This document shows, piece after piece, positions 1 to 11,500 of a stretch of DNA of 64,000 bases; position 1 is the first letter of the stretch, and each line of letters opens with the position of its first letter. The notes below the pieces were generated by a model, which saw only the letters and a program-made list of their open reading frames with translations, searched no databases and was not told where the DNA came from. The DNA comes from Bolinopsis microptera (taxonomy: Eukaryota > Ctenophora > Tentaculata > Lobata > Bolinopsidae), in contig NC_087078.1 of the NCBI RefSeq assembly GCF_026151205.1, forward strand, positions 3,004,175-3,068,174. Direction: 5' to 3'. Position numbers and translations under genes: made by a program.

Positions 1-681
1 TCGGGAGGAGAGGAGTTTACTAGGTCTGTTGGTGTCAATACCATTCCGAGTCACAACGCTTCAGCCATTAGTGAGTTAGATAGTGTTAGTAACGTAGAAT
101 GTGATTATAACGCTTCAGCCGTTAGTGAATCCTTCAGTAATGTTACACGTGATCACAACGCTTCTTCCGTTAGTGAATCCTCTAGTAATGTTACACGTGA
201 TCACAACGCTTCTTCCGTTAGTGAATCCTCTAGTAATGTTACACGTGATCACAACGCTTCTTCCGTTAGTGAATCCTTCAGTAATGTTACACGTGATCAC
301 AACGCTTCTTCCGTTAGTGAATCCTCTAGTAATGTTACACGTGATCACAACGCTTCTTCCGTTAGTGAATCCTCTAGTAATGTTACACGTGATCACAACG
401 CTTCTTCCGTTAGTGAATCCTTTAGATCTTTCTACACACCCGGGTGGAGCAGAGGGGTTGAGGAACCTACATCCGAGATAGAGGATAGTTTAAGTCCTGT
501 CGAGCTGGGGGAGAGCAACAATACACTAGCTTACTCACCTGATGAACAGAGTACGCCTGTAGCCAGTGGAGTACGTTCTCTAAGAAATAGAGCTCAGTTA
601 AAGAGGCCGGATTACTATAGACCGGTGTCGAAGATTAGTGTTGTTTTGAAAGGGGTGAAGGACTGTTTACTTGGTTTTTAG
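1..681 (+). CDS. C-terminal end of a repetitive polyprotein, probably LTR retrotransposon (left-truncated)
   Basis: The frame is open from the first base and ends at TAG 679-681, so only the C-terminus (226 residues) is in the window. Residues about 25-140 are Ser/Asn-rich and made mostly of 16-residue repeats. The tail (SLRNRAQLKRPDYYRPV) is basic and resembles the end of Ty3/Gypsy-type integrases. The downstream DNA, with tandem arrays, a G-run that could be a polypurine tract near 2110 and no further gene, also suits the 3' end of an LTR element. No RT, protease or integrase motif is visible here, so the assignment is inference. An extracellular low-complexity protein is the alternative, because each repeat carries two N-glycosylation sequons. 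Confidence 0.45.
   Translation, partial: SGGEEFTRSVGVNTIPSHNASAISELDSVSNVECDYNASAVSESFSNVTRDHNASSVSESSSNVTRDHNASSVSESSSNVTRDHNASSVSESFSNVTRDHNASSVSESSSNVTRDHNASSVSESSSNVTRDHNASSVSESFRSFYTPGWSRGVEEPTSEIEDSLSPVELGESNNTLAYSPDEQSTPVASGVRSLRNRAQLKRPDYYRPVSKISVVLKGVKDCLLGF
109..429 (+). repeat. 48-bp coding minisatellite (16-residue repeat)
   Basis: Six near-identical 48-bp units begin at about 142, 190, 238, 286, 334 and 382, with a degenerate copy before them. The period is divisible by three, so the reading frame is kept. Each unit encodes N-V-T-R-D-H-N-A-S-S-V-S-E-S-[SF]-S and contains one CACGTG. Units differ only at the Ser/Phe codon. Confidence 0.95.
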
Positions 682-1105
682 AGGATTGCTGGTCAAGGGA
701 TGCCAGTTAACTACCTGTTGCTCGGGCAGATACGACGATTGTTGTCATGTTTTGCAGACTACCTGGAACCTGTGGAAGGTGGTCATCGTTGCATTTCTTA
801 TCTCCCGCCGTGCTTAGGGTATGCCTGGTGTCCTTAATATCAGTTGATATGGTTGAGTGATGTCTGGTTTTTATTTTGAAGGGCTTGTTACCCCGGAGAG
901 TGGAGAGTTTGCTAGAGGTGGAGTTAGTTGTTGAACCGTGGAGGAGAGTAGAGTGTAGAGTGTGGGTCACCTTAGTTCCGGTAGAGCATCGCTCCTGATG
1001 CCTAGGTTTGCCTTTAGTTGACTTTTTATCTTGTGCCGATAAGGTCTTAATCTAGATGATTGACTTCATATCTATGTATATGACAGTTTGAGGTGACTAG
1101 CAGGT
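682..1105. other. Non-coding stretch downstream of the polyprotein tail
   Basis: No convincing coding frame, RNA gene or repeat is seen. The plus strand is rich in G and T. It probably belongs to the same mobile element as the preceding frame (inference). Confidence 0.3.
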
Positions 1106-1590
1106 TCGTACCTAAAGCGTACTGAGCATTTTAGATAAGTATGTTAGTACCTAAAGCGTACTGAGCATTTTAGATAGGTATGTTAGTACCTAAAGCGTAC
1201 TGAGCATTTTAGTTAAGTTAGTTTGTACCTGAGCGTACAGAATTTCTTAGTTAGAGTATGTTCGTACCTAAGCGTACTGAGCATTTTAGTTAAGTTAGTT
1301 TGTACCTACGCGTACAGAATTTCTTAGTTAGAGTATGTTCGTACCTAAGCGTACTGAGCATTTTAGTTAAGTTAGTTTGTACCTAGGCGTACAGAATTTC
1401 TTAGTTAGAGTATGTTCGTACCTAAGCGTACTGAGCATTTTAGTTAAGTTAGTTTGTACCTACGCGTACAGAATTTCTTAGTTAGAGTATGTTCGTACCT
1501 AAGCGTACTGAGCATTTTAGTTAAGTTAGTTTGTACCTGAGCGTACAGAATTTCTTAGTTACAGTAGGTTCGTACCTAAAGCGTACTGAA
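1106..1590. repeat. Tandem array of 38/39-bp units in 77-bp dimers
   Basis: Two alternating monomers are seen. One is built on GTACCTAAGCGTACTGAGCA, the other on GTACCTACGCGTACAGAATT, each followed by a TTAGTTA-rich spacer. Together they form 77-bp dimers repeated about four times, preceded by about three copies of the first monomer alone. Every monomer carries an imperfect GTAC...GTAC dyad. Confidence 0.9.
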
Positions 1591-1805
1591 CATGATGAGG
1601 AGTAGAGGGTTCGTGACTGGGTGTGCCGAGTAGAGGAGTATTTTTCAGGCATCGATCACCAAGTGGAGAATGCAGGAGACGATACAGATACTACATCTAC
1701 ATTCTACATCAGTCAAATTAACATCAGAGACAGGAGCAGAGACAGCAGGAGGGACAATTTGGAAAGGACAGTTAGGACAATTTAGGAGAGACTAGAGGGT
1801 AGCAA

Positions 1806-3090
1806 GTGTGTATATATATTTGAAATTTTATGTTTGTATGACGTGATGTCGTGATAGTTATCACGGGATAATTTTAATATTTGTTGTTACGAGCATTTAT
1901 TATATGTGCGTAATTGTTTATTTTGTAGTTGAAAGTTTTTTACACGTGCAGTGTATTACGTGAAATTTTTTGATTGTGTATGGAGTTGGACACGTGAGGT
2001 TAGCACGTGGGGTTTTAGGGTCAGTGTTAGTCACGTGAGGGTTTATACGTGCATTTTCTTTAGATTTTTTAGTGGTGTAGGTTTTAGTATTTTAGGATTT
2101 TAATAGATAGGGGGGGATTTAGTCGAATTTGTCAATACCTCCTGGAGATATTGACTAAATCGATTAAATTTTCCCGGGGGATATAGTGTAATATGGTAAG
2201 CTAGTTGCAGCAGTATTTATATATATATTAGGCTTTTTAGATCTTTTAGAATATTCTAGTATAAGTGTTGAATAACCGTTAGGATTAGTATAAGATTAGA
2301 TTAGATTAGTGGAATAGATTATGGATGGTTTTGCGGAGGAAGGCACGTGTTAGTCAGGTTAGCTAGTTAAGTTAGGTTATTGGACAGACTGGGCCGCGCG
2401 GTGTCACGTGGTTCGCCATGTGATGTCACGTGACCCAGAGCTGGTAGGTTTTGCTTGCCCCGTTAGCGGCAGTTCTTCGGGAAGCATTGAACGGTAAGGT
2501 TGTAAAAGTTACCGCTTCCGAGGACAGTGTAGCGTGGCCTTCGAGTCGCTAGTCTTGGTTTATTGATCTAATAGTAATATATTACCTTTCGAGACTTATT
2601 GTTCGAACCCCCTGTTTCCTTTGTTCTTACCTAACTTAGGACTCGATCAAGTCATTCGATCATTTAAAGTTGTACGGCACTCAGAAGCCTGTAAGAGTTA
2701 AAGTTGCAGAGCTAGAGATTTGCAGGTATCCGTGTACGATACTTCAGTATCGTGCCCGTGTATTTCTTAGTACCGTGTACGACACTTCTCTATCGTACCC
2801 TTGTACAGTTTAATTACCCGTGTACGCCACTTCGTTACCGTACCTTTGTGAGCAGGCAGAGTTTACCATCGGTACGCCCCGAGGGAGGACTGTTCTGGTG
2901 CCTACCTTATTTTACACTACGTATAAGGAAGTTAGTCTAATTTCTCGTTAGGGTTACGTTAGGGTTTCAGCATATGCTTTTGTTAAGGATTGGGTTAGGG
3001 TTAGGGTTGGGATCAGATTAGAGGGTTAGGGTTGCGAATAGTCGTTCAGGACCAGCTAGAGAACGGGTTGAAAAAGTCACGTGACAGTCG
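1806..3090. other. Possible LTR or other regulatory end region, rich in CACGTG
   Basis: No gene is seen. The segment has repeated CACGTG palindromes (near 1942, 1991, 2004, 2031, 2346, 2405, 2426 and 3077). It also has a G-run with purine-rich flank near 2107-2117 that could be a polypurine tract, and a dyad at 2120-2160 (ATTTAGTC ... GACTAAAT). From 2724 to 2860 there are three loose copies of a GTGTACGA...CGTAC hairpin. These features suit an LTR or 3' untranslated part of the upstream element, but no second LTR or target duplication is in the window to prove it. Confidence 0.3.
2944..3040. repeat. Interstitial telomere-like TTAGGG repeats
   Basis: About seven TTAGGG or TTAGGGT units, some consecutive (GGGTTAGGGTTAGGGTTGGG) and others separated by degenerate spacers. 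TTAGGG is the usual metazoan telomere repeat. The run is short and degenerate, so it is an internal relic rather than a chromosome end. Confidence 0.7.
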
Positions 3091-3203
3091 AGTGTAGAGT
3101 GATTAATCATTCTTTTGGTGAGGCATATACATTATACATGATTAATGATATAGGGACGAATAGAAAAGTTAATATATACTGGCTAAATATCAGTATTTCT
3201 TAC

Positions 3204-3856
3204 CTTCGGATTCCACACTTTGTACCGCAAATTTGTACTCTGTTACTCCTTTGTCAAAGCTAAAGTTTATCACCTCTTTGTTTTTTCCCCACGTATCTCT
3301 CCAAAACGCGGACCACCCCGTGCACACTGCGTTGGAAGGTTCGAAAGTGATCAGCAACTCGTCGTTGCAACTGATCTTCAAACCATTTGTTCCGTGGGTT
3401 TCTACTTTGAAGATCCTAAAGCCATCATCATCTTTAGCGGGCAAATCAACAGGAAGGTCTAAATTTGCTTCGGTTAAATGCGTACACTTAAGGAAACCAT
3501 ATTTTGGTGGATCTGAGAACGTTAATTTGAAACCCCCTGTCGAGTCACCGGCATTGTTTTCATAGTTGATTCTCAAATCTTTGCCATCTCCAATCGCCAG
3601 ATCAGTCTTCATATAAACATCCGCTCCTTCGGGAATGTCAATATCTCCCATGAACGGTTTGTCCTTCCATTGATCTGAAACTGCGGTGTTTTTAAGACAA
3701 ATGACAGTTAAAAATTGTACTTCTCAGTTCTCAGCCGAGTAGAATTAGAAAATATCACAAAATCTAGCGTCTATTACCTGGAATACTATTATCATCCCCA
3801 TCTTCCACAGCAACAATTACTTCTGGAAGAGGACCCACCATCGGAATTACCGTTGC
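3204..3856 (-). CDS. Two exons of an unrecognised, probably extracellular protein (partial)
   Basis: On the minus strand an exon at 3856-3778 (acceptor TTTCAG, phase 0 in; donor CAG|GTAATA, phase 1 out) joins in phase to an exon at 3680-3204 (acceptor CCGCAG; donor GAAG|GTAAGA, phase 1). The encoded piece is about 185 residues, acidic at first, then a beta-rich segment with conserved Trp and Cys (LKISCNDELLITFEP, then GWSAFWRDTWGKN). I cannot name the domain. It resembles lectin-like or FAMeT-like extracellular modules only in general character. The last in-frame stop at 3190 lies past a strong donor, so the gene probably continues to the left. The 3' part of the exon is duplicated at 4108-4323. 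Confidence 0.55.
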
Positions 3857-4107
3857 CTGAAATGAATTAGGGTTTGTTTGATTTGTCAAACAAAACAAAG
3901 TTAATAAACTAAATTAAAGCAATTTTGTGTACAGGTTCACAATGACGTGGTTCAAGGTGATGTTCAGTATAACTGACTGAACTAAAATTAATTCAATCTG
4001 ACGTCAAATTTTAAATGTAGTTGCAGTTAGGTATTGATAACCAGATCTAGATCACAAACTGGTCGGTAGCGTTTCCTGAAAAGTTGGTAAATATCAGTAT
4101 TTCTTAC

Positions 4108-4323
4108 CTTCGGATTCCGTACTTGAGAATTTGTACTCCGTTACTCCTTTGTCAAAGCTAAAGTTTATCACCTCTTTGTTTTTTCCCCACGTATCTCTCC
4201 AAAACGCGGACCACCCCGTGCACACTGCGTTGGAAGGTTCGAAAGTGATCAGCAACTCGTCGTTGCAACTGATCTTCAAACCATTTGTTCCGTGGGTTTC
4301 TACTTTGAAGATCCTAAAGCCAT
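4108..4323 (-). CDS. Duplicated exon of the same unrecognised protein
   Basis: A 216-nt segment bounded by a possible acceptor (CACCAG at 4326-4324) and the same donor (GAAG|GTAAGA) as the 3204-3680 exon. It is phase 1 at both ends, so it is frame-neutral if included. It encodes the half-domain starting DGFRIFKVETHG. Nucleotide identity with 3204-3427 is almost complete, including intronic flank; the differences cluster near the 3' end of the exon, where codons are changed or deleted. Its phase does not match the exon at 3778-3856, so it would join the 3204-3680 exon directly or belong to an alternative transcript. It could also be a recent non-functional duplicate. Confidence 0.45.
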
Positions 4324-4329
4324 CTGGTG

Positions 4330-5945
4330 GTGCTAATAATGCGAGAGGAGCCTTTGCATAAGTGTAAGTGGGCTCTCGTTTAAAGGTTTTCTGTGATTTG
4401 ATTGAGTGATAGAATGAGAGTTTGGAAGAAGTTGATTTCTGATATTCCATCAGTTTTTGAATTGATTGGATAGAGCTTCGTGATGTTAGGAATTTCTATA
4501 CTTTTTGCTGCATAGTGGTTTCGATACATGGACTGAAATTTGACTGGATTTTTGAGGGAGTCTTTTTAAAATTTGTTGATCACTTACAGGGTTGGCTTGG
4601 CTTTGTTGGTGCATTTGTATTGGGAATTCGGTGCGCGTTACGTGATCTAGTTTGTTAAATTTCATCTAGTTAAGGAGTGGTTTTATGTATCGATACCAGG
4701 TAAGTTTAGTGATTTTTGTTCTTTTACGGCTGCAGTTAACAAACGAATTCGACTTTGATTTTGTATTTAGCCTTTTGAAAGTCATTTATGTTAAGCGAAT
4801 TGATTGATAAATCAGAGAATTCTCCTTGTTTCTCCCCATACCCTACATTTGATGCTTTACGATGGACTCCCAATGCCCATTTTAGGAATGAAATATGCAC
4901 TCTTTCTTGCAGAGAGGCGCTGATATTTTTTTAAGTAAGTTAGTTAGCGGTTGCTTCTGCGAGTTAATCGTTTTGCAGAGAGATTTGTTGATCGTACTAG
5001 TGGGTGTCCAATTGGAGCACCATATAATTAAAATGGGCTTTGATGAGAGAGTCGAACAGTGTAAGGAGTGCTTTAAAAGATAACTTTGAAACGATGACAC
5101 CCTTTTCAGGGCCAAAAATGCACGCATTGCTGAGGTTTTAAGGTTTGTTGAGCGATCAGCACTTGACACGATTGTATGAAGTTCAAATCCAAGGTAACAA
5201 TAACTGTCAACAATTCAAGATTTAAGATCCGTTGAGTGTAAGTTTTATGTTTTGTACGTCCTGTTTTAACGGCTTTTTACCCAAAGTGACTGCTTGAGTT
5301 TTGAGTTATTGATTTCATTGCCACTTCCTTACAAAAATTACCGAGAATATTAGTTGATTGAAAATATGATCCATCGAACAAAATGATGAACATAGTTATA
5401 GTATTTGACATGAATTTTTAAAAATGATTTTGGACACGTTCCGCTTATAAGAAAAGGCAAGCTTCTGTCACTACTATTTTTGGGCACGGCGGTGAAAATT
5501 TCGGGAGTAGTGGATGATAAAAGACACCGTCGGTTTTATTACAGTCTAGAGGATTAGAAGTTAAGTTGAGGCTAACTCTCAAAGGCCTCCAGGAGAAACG
5601 TTTACGAGATGAAACAGCTGATCAGAGAAGATCTTGTATTTAATTTTCTAAATATTGAGTTTCAATTTTTGTATATAAGGAGATGAAAAAAATGCCCAAA
5701 TACCATGATTTTAATTTGGAGTACGAAAATATGGCGGTTTCGGAAAAAAAAAAAATCTCTTATTTTGTTCCCAAATCTTTAGGTCCACCTGGAAATTTAT
5801 GTCGAACCATAAATATGCCTGTTAGGTATAATGTATGATTATGAGATCGGAAGCGGTTTTGGTTCTGAGATTCAATGTTTATTTGTAAGATAACAGTCCA
5901 TGTATGTAATGAAATCATATATATGGCAGATCGCCAAAACTAAAA
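4330..5945. other. AT-rich DNA without recognised genes
   Basis: Only short incidental frames are present. There is an A-run near 5745-5756. No promoter, RNA gene or repeat was recognised. Confidence 0.4.
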
Positions 5946-5949
5946 CCAA

Positions 5950-8570
5950 TTTCTCGTGTTTGTCCCCGGATATCAATATCGAGATCATATCAAATACCTC
6001 GGAGAAGTTGGAGAAATGGAAGCGGAAAGTTCAAAAAGCTCTTGTCGGAATGTGAGGCTATACAGAAGAGAAATACCCCAAAACACACAGCAGAAGAACC
6101 AAACCATGTTGCAAAGTTTTCAACGGATGATTGCAAAGGGCAAGGTTGCGGCTCGCTCTGAGATGGATAACAAAACAACAATCACAAACCCTGGAAATCA
6201 GTCCCCCGAAGTTGTTCAAAAAAAACTGAATACCAAACATCCTGACGCAGCCCCACTAGCAACTGGAGTATCATAACGGTTAAAGGTGCCCATCGTCGAA
6301 CCTGTCATCTTCGAAAAACATTCGACGCCGAACTGTTTACCAAAGCGCAAAAATACGAAGGAGGCGTGCGGGGGCCCAGTGGCCTTGACAGCGACACCTG
6401 GAGGAGGATATTGTGCTCAAAGTCGTTGGAAAATCCTCCTCAGACGCTTGCTTTGTGTTCAAATAAGCCAGGGCATGTTGTAGGAGGCTCTGCACCGAGA
6501 ACGTTGACCCGCAGCCAATCGCACCCCTTGCGAAAACTGTAGACTTATACCTCTCGATAAGAACACAGGCATTCGTCCTTATAGGTATTGCGTGAGGTCT
6601 TGCGACGAATAATGGGAAAAAAACGGTGGTCGATGTTCCTGAAGCCGAAATCGTCAAACTCCGTCGGGGCCACTACAGCTTTCTGGGGTCAAGAGGGAGG
6701 ATGCGAAGCCCGCCGCTGTCATGAAATGTCCGGACATATTTGCTGAAGTCGACTGCCAGGGAGTCTACTGGTGGACGCCAACGACCCGTTTAACAGCCCC
6801 AATCGCCAAGACAGCACTGGCACAACATCAGAACACCTGCCCCGAATTCGCCAGTACCTAATTAACACTACAGAAAACCCAATCGAAACTATTCCTCCGA
6901 TTGGCAATCACTTATTATTAAAGAAGGAACAAAAAAGGGTGACAAACTGTGCGTCCGGTTTTTATTCCTTTTCCACTCTCATGTTCTACAAGGAGTTGTC
7001 ACTATCGTCGGCTGTAAGAATATTGGTACGCCGACGACGGAGGAGCTGGCGGCTACTTCTTGGAGTCACTCAAAGCCTGGGGGGACAAATTACTGATAAT
7101 TGGACCTCCCATAGGATACTTCCCAAAATGCCACAAAGACATGGGTTAGTTGTCAAACAAGAACACCTTAGACCAAGGCACGAGAGCTAATTTGATGGGA
7201 CAGGAATCCAGATTGACTCAGGAGGGAACTGGGGAATAAATCAGGATGGGCAGAGTACCTCGCGCTTGCTAGGGACACAGTCATTTATCAAGCATATGTA
7301 CAAGATAAGTGGCAAAATGGGTCACAGAGCTGAGGAGTTATGCAAGATCGCACTAACCGAACCCAGCTGGCGTTACTCAGGTATATCAACTGGATCAGCA
7401 AGAGGTGGGACATACGTGATGAGGGAACAATACCAAATATAGCGACCTGTTCGCCCCAATGGAGGCATGTATTCGCTCTAAGTTTTTACCAATAATAGTT
7501 GGAAACCATGCCTTTTCACGGACACGATAGGGACTTTACAGCCTACCCACAGATTCGGAGCCTAGCTGTATCCAATCCGTGGAAAATGTGCCCATAGAAT
7601 ATTGCCTCTCCAGGGAATGCCAACAACCTCTCACTGAGGCTTATCTTAACCAGAAACTCCACTCTCCCTGAGGAAACCAATGAAATGAACCAAAGATCAA
7701 ACATGCGAGAAAAAATGGCATTTTAGTGAGAAAACCTCTTACAATATGTACAAGTGGCCTCTAATAAAGCAAAATGTTACTGACGACATCAGCAGAAACC
7801 TGGACCATTCTCTGCAGAAAGGAGCATCGTCATGGCTTACCGCCTTACCGCTGGAGGAATTCCACTACACGTTATCAAAGCAGGAATTTTCCGACGCGTC
7901 CTGATGAGATAAAAACACCCAAACAGAGACAGGACCGCAGATTATGTGCATGCTCTAAAGCGAACCACCATAGACCATTGCATATCCTGTGCTATGGGAG
8001 GATACAGGGATATGCGGCACAACCAGATCCGCGACTAGAGCCAGTCTCCTGGAGAGGTATCGCAAGACGTTCGGACAGAACCAAAATTGCAACCTTTACA
8101 GGAGAAACCTTCAAACTCAAGACGAACTAACACCGACAGATGCAAGGCCTGGACATCCGGCAAGGGGGGGCTGGAACACCGTGGACATGACGTTTTTCGA
8201 CGTTCGAGTCTTTCATGACGGGAAATAAAAGCAAACAGTGGGGCCTCTTGGACAAAGTGTTTCAGAAACACGAGGCTGAAAAAAGAAGAAACGAACATAT
8301 ACAGCCCGGGTCCTGGAAGTGGAGAAAAGACATTTACACCCCTCGTTTTCTCCATAGCGGAAGCATGGGAAAGATGCTGAAGCTTTCCTTAAGAGAAAAT
8401 CGCAACACTATATCAAAACAAAAGGGGAACACCCTATCGTGATACGATTTCTACATACGCCGAAAAAACTTCCGCTTCTCATCCTACCGCCACAACCCTC
8501 GCCGCCATCGAGGACACAGAGGAAGAGCAGTCAATGGTGCGGACGACACGAACAGCGGACAATCAACCCT
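5950..8570 (+). pseudogene. Decayed reverse-transcriptase retroelement
   Basis: Fragments in changing frames line up in the order expected for an RT polyprotein family I know from marine-invertebrate genomes. They are FQRMIAKGKVAAR (about 6117), GGVRGPSGLDSDTWRRIL (6364), CRLIPLDKNTGIRP (6538), a degraded LLVDAND-PFN palm motif (6760-6795), EGTKKGD (6925), YADDGGAGGYF (7024), KGASSWLTALPLEEF (about 7820) and FFDVRVFHDG (8193). Stops and frameshifts interrupt every few dozen codons, so it is dead. The C-terminal FFDVRVF block lies in a region that looks nuclease-like in intact relatives (from memory, not searched). Base composition is richer in G+C than the flanks, which fits an insertion. Termini were not identified. 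Confidence 0.7.
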
Positions 8571-11500
8571 CATACCAGGATGGACTAGTAATATGTGTTG
8601 GATCTTATCTTTATATTTTCAAATTGTATTGTATTTATAATTTTACACTTTGACCGTCGTTGGAGCTGGTACCTTTCGATATCATTGCAGCATATATAAA
8701 ACTTTGGTCGTGGGAAAACGAGTTATAGAATATTTGTAGTTTTCACTTTCCACATAGGTCTCTATAAATTTAGCTTTTAAACAGTGTGTGTATGTGTGTG
8801 TTGTAGTTACACGTTATATCGTGTAACAAGTAGTAGTAGTTTGATGAGCTTACTCAGTCACTCTTCTCACGTGTTCATATCTAACACACGTGACCATGTG
8901 AACACGTGGACCACGACTGGATTAATATGGTTTAGTGGCGTAAGTAATCACGTGACCCATCCGTAGTTCTTTATTATTACACTTTACAGAGAGCAGTGCT
9001 AAATAATGATACGATTTACTTACTCTACCTTAGTTTAACGGTCAAGTTATAACGTTAAAAGAAAGTTAAGTAAAGTTTTTATATGTCTGTATTTGTACAT
9101 TTTTATACATTGTATCATATATTTATCACTTATTTCCACTTACCACTCTTTCTTTTCAGGTATTCCTTCTCTCCTTCTTAATATTATGAGTTGTTGGTGT
9201 CAGTATGAAGACTTAAAATATGTCTCTTTTCTACACAGGTAAATAGTGAATTAATAACTATGGTATTTTCAGTATTACAATGTATAATATATATATAGTG
9301 AATAGGATATTATTCTACTATTGTATAAAACTATGATATGACGTTTTTATTTTATAAAGTAACCATTGTACTCTATAGTCCACATATGCAAGCTGTTGTA
9401 TAGTTGGAGTGTACAATTCGCACGAAATTAAAAAGTTGTTAACACGTAAGGCTGAGTAATGTTACGTTATATCGGCTTATTCATTGTGTTCGAACTTGGT
9501 AACGAAATTAAATAACAAACTTACATTGTTGCCTGAATGTGCAATAAGTTGTGAGGTTATTAGTTTAACACACGACCACACGGGATTTCAGGTAACTGAA
9601 ATAGCAAACCATTGTGAGAAGATGATCATGAATGAGTGTAAATAGTCTGTGTATCTGCAGTTATAAGCCATGTTTATATTTATACAGCAGTGGTTAACAC
9701 AATCTTAACTTAACTTTTTAATTTATAAATTTTATCCCCTTACACATTATTAGCAGTGTTAAAAACTATTTTATTTAATAAATTTATTAGAATATAACTC
9801 CCACAGGGTGATATGTAAGCCGGCAAAACGCTCGCAGTTATTCGTGGGTAAGGTAGTTTCGCGCAACGAAGTACCCCGCATCGAGTACGTGTGCGCGGCG
9901 CTCATATTCGTCGTGTGGTCAGGTGTCTTTCCTATTGTGCGAACCTCAGGGACTTCAAAGAATTATACAAGGAAAACTACGGTTAGTTTTTATCAACAAC
10001 TGTTGGTTAGGTTTTATTTATTTTGGAGATGTTTAATTATGTAAATGGTATCACATAGATTTGAATCTGTATAGTGTAATATATATACGTATATAAGCAA
10101 GGAAAGTTCTTGGGTATATAAATGTGGGTGCGTATTCCTGTATTATGACCCTACTACTAACTTTTTAATGAAGTAGATAATTAACAATACGATTTTCAGC
10201 TCTCAGGGTTATTCATCTTGCTGGTGTACATTAGTGTTTGACACAGTTTCCTCAAATGGCAGGAGAACTTACTCTTCTTACAAGATTGTCATCTTACCAA
10301 GTAAATAAATTTTAAAATATGCTTTTTCTTATTTAAATTCATAACACATTTGTGAGGTCACCGCCTTTATCTAAACTTTTTTAGCTTAATAGCATACGGT
10401 TATAACGTTTAGAAGTTTGATTTTAGGTTTGACTGTGTCTGGATTACCTGTTTGTGAAGATTGTTTTGCAGTTTGCGAAGGTCCACCCTGATCATTAATC
10501 AACTGTGGTTATCCCTGTATTTAGTATAAACTTTGTTAGTCTTTTTACAGCCCTAATTTCACACGTTTTAACAAGCAGGTGCAACTTACATTCCGGAGTT
10601 AATTGCACCGGAATGTAAATCGCTTGAAAATACATCTGACTAAATTATTAATATCTCCTAACCAACACAATCAGAATGAAGAAAGGAAAAGCTCCTTTTC
10701 TATCCACTCCTTCTAATAATACAAAGTCTAGGTACTACAAATTGATAGATTACCATAATTACACACAGGTGATGTGAGTGTGTTATATTATAACCTACTA
10801 ATTTCAGTGCATGTTGGCGTACGAACATCTTCTCTCTTCTTTTCACCGGAGTTTTCCCTTTGATGGAAGAAAATGTTGTTCTCTTAATCTCTTCCTCTGT
10901 CTCCCAAACACACCAATACTTGCCTAATGATGTAAGCGGAATGGAGCATTTCTCTATGACCGGTCTATTCAGTTTAGTTATTTTATCATTTCAGTCGGGG
11001 CTGACTATTTCAACATGATCCAAAAAATAACTTTCCCTGAGAGCAGACTTTATGGTGCACCAAAACTTGATAACATAAATAATAAAGGTTAAAGCAATTT
11101 AAGATCATTCAAACTTCGAAATTGGTATTGCAGACTCAATAACATTTAATAATTAAAGTTAAAAATATAATATTGAACGCTTGAACAGACTTCCGTTTCT
11201 CTTGTCTTTGGGCAATCGTGAGTTGCACCTATTCCAATACGCTAGAGAGATGTCTTTACCCTTAACACCCCCAAAATTCCCAGGGGTCAATTCTTCATAT
11301 TATTACTGTTCGAGTCATTGGTACCTGTTGTATTCACCTTATCATGGCGTAAGTCGACAAGGTACCTCAGCATTTTGTCAGCTGCTTCATGTTTCGGACA
11401 CCCTCTGACAGCCCAGTCATTCCTTGGGCGTCTTATCGTCTTCATTGCTATATTCCTGCGCATCTACGCGAAGCAAGATCAACCAGAGCGTCTAAGTAAT

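Noticed and set aside
115-396. Minus-strand frame of ITCNITRGFTNGRSV repeats
   Set aside because: Shadow of the 48-bp repeat. The plus-strand frame continues into a sensible non-repetitive tail.
1080-1600. CRISPR-like array of regular repeats
   Set aside because: The spacers are not unique; the whole 77-bp unit is repeated head to tail. The genome is eukaryotic.
9808-10044. Possible short gene in the CG-rich patch
   Set aside because: No splice sites, similarity or codon pattern supports it. Only the first half is CG-rich, the rest is AT-rich.
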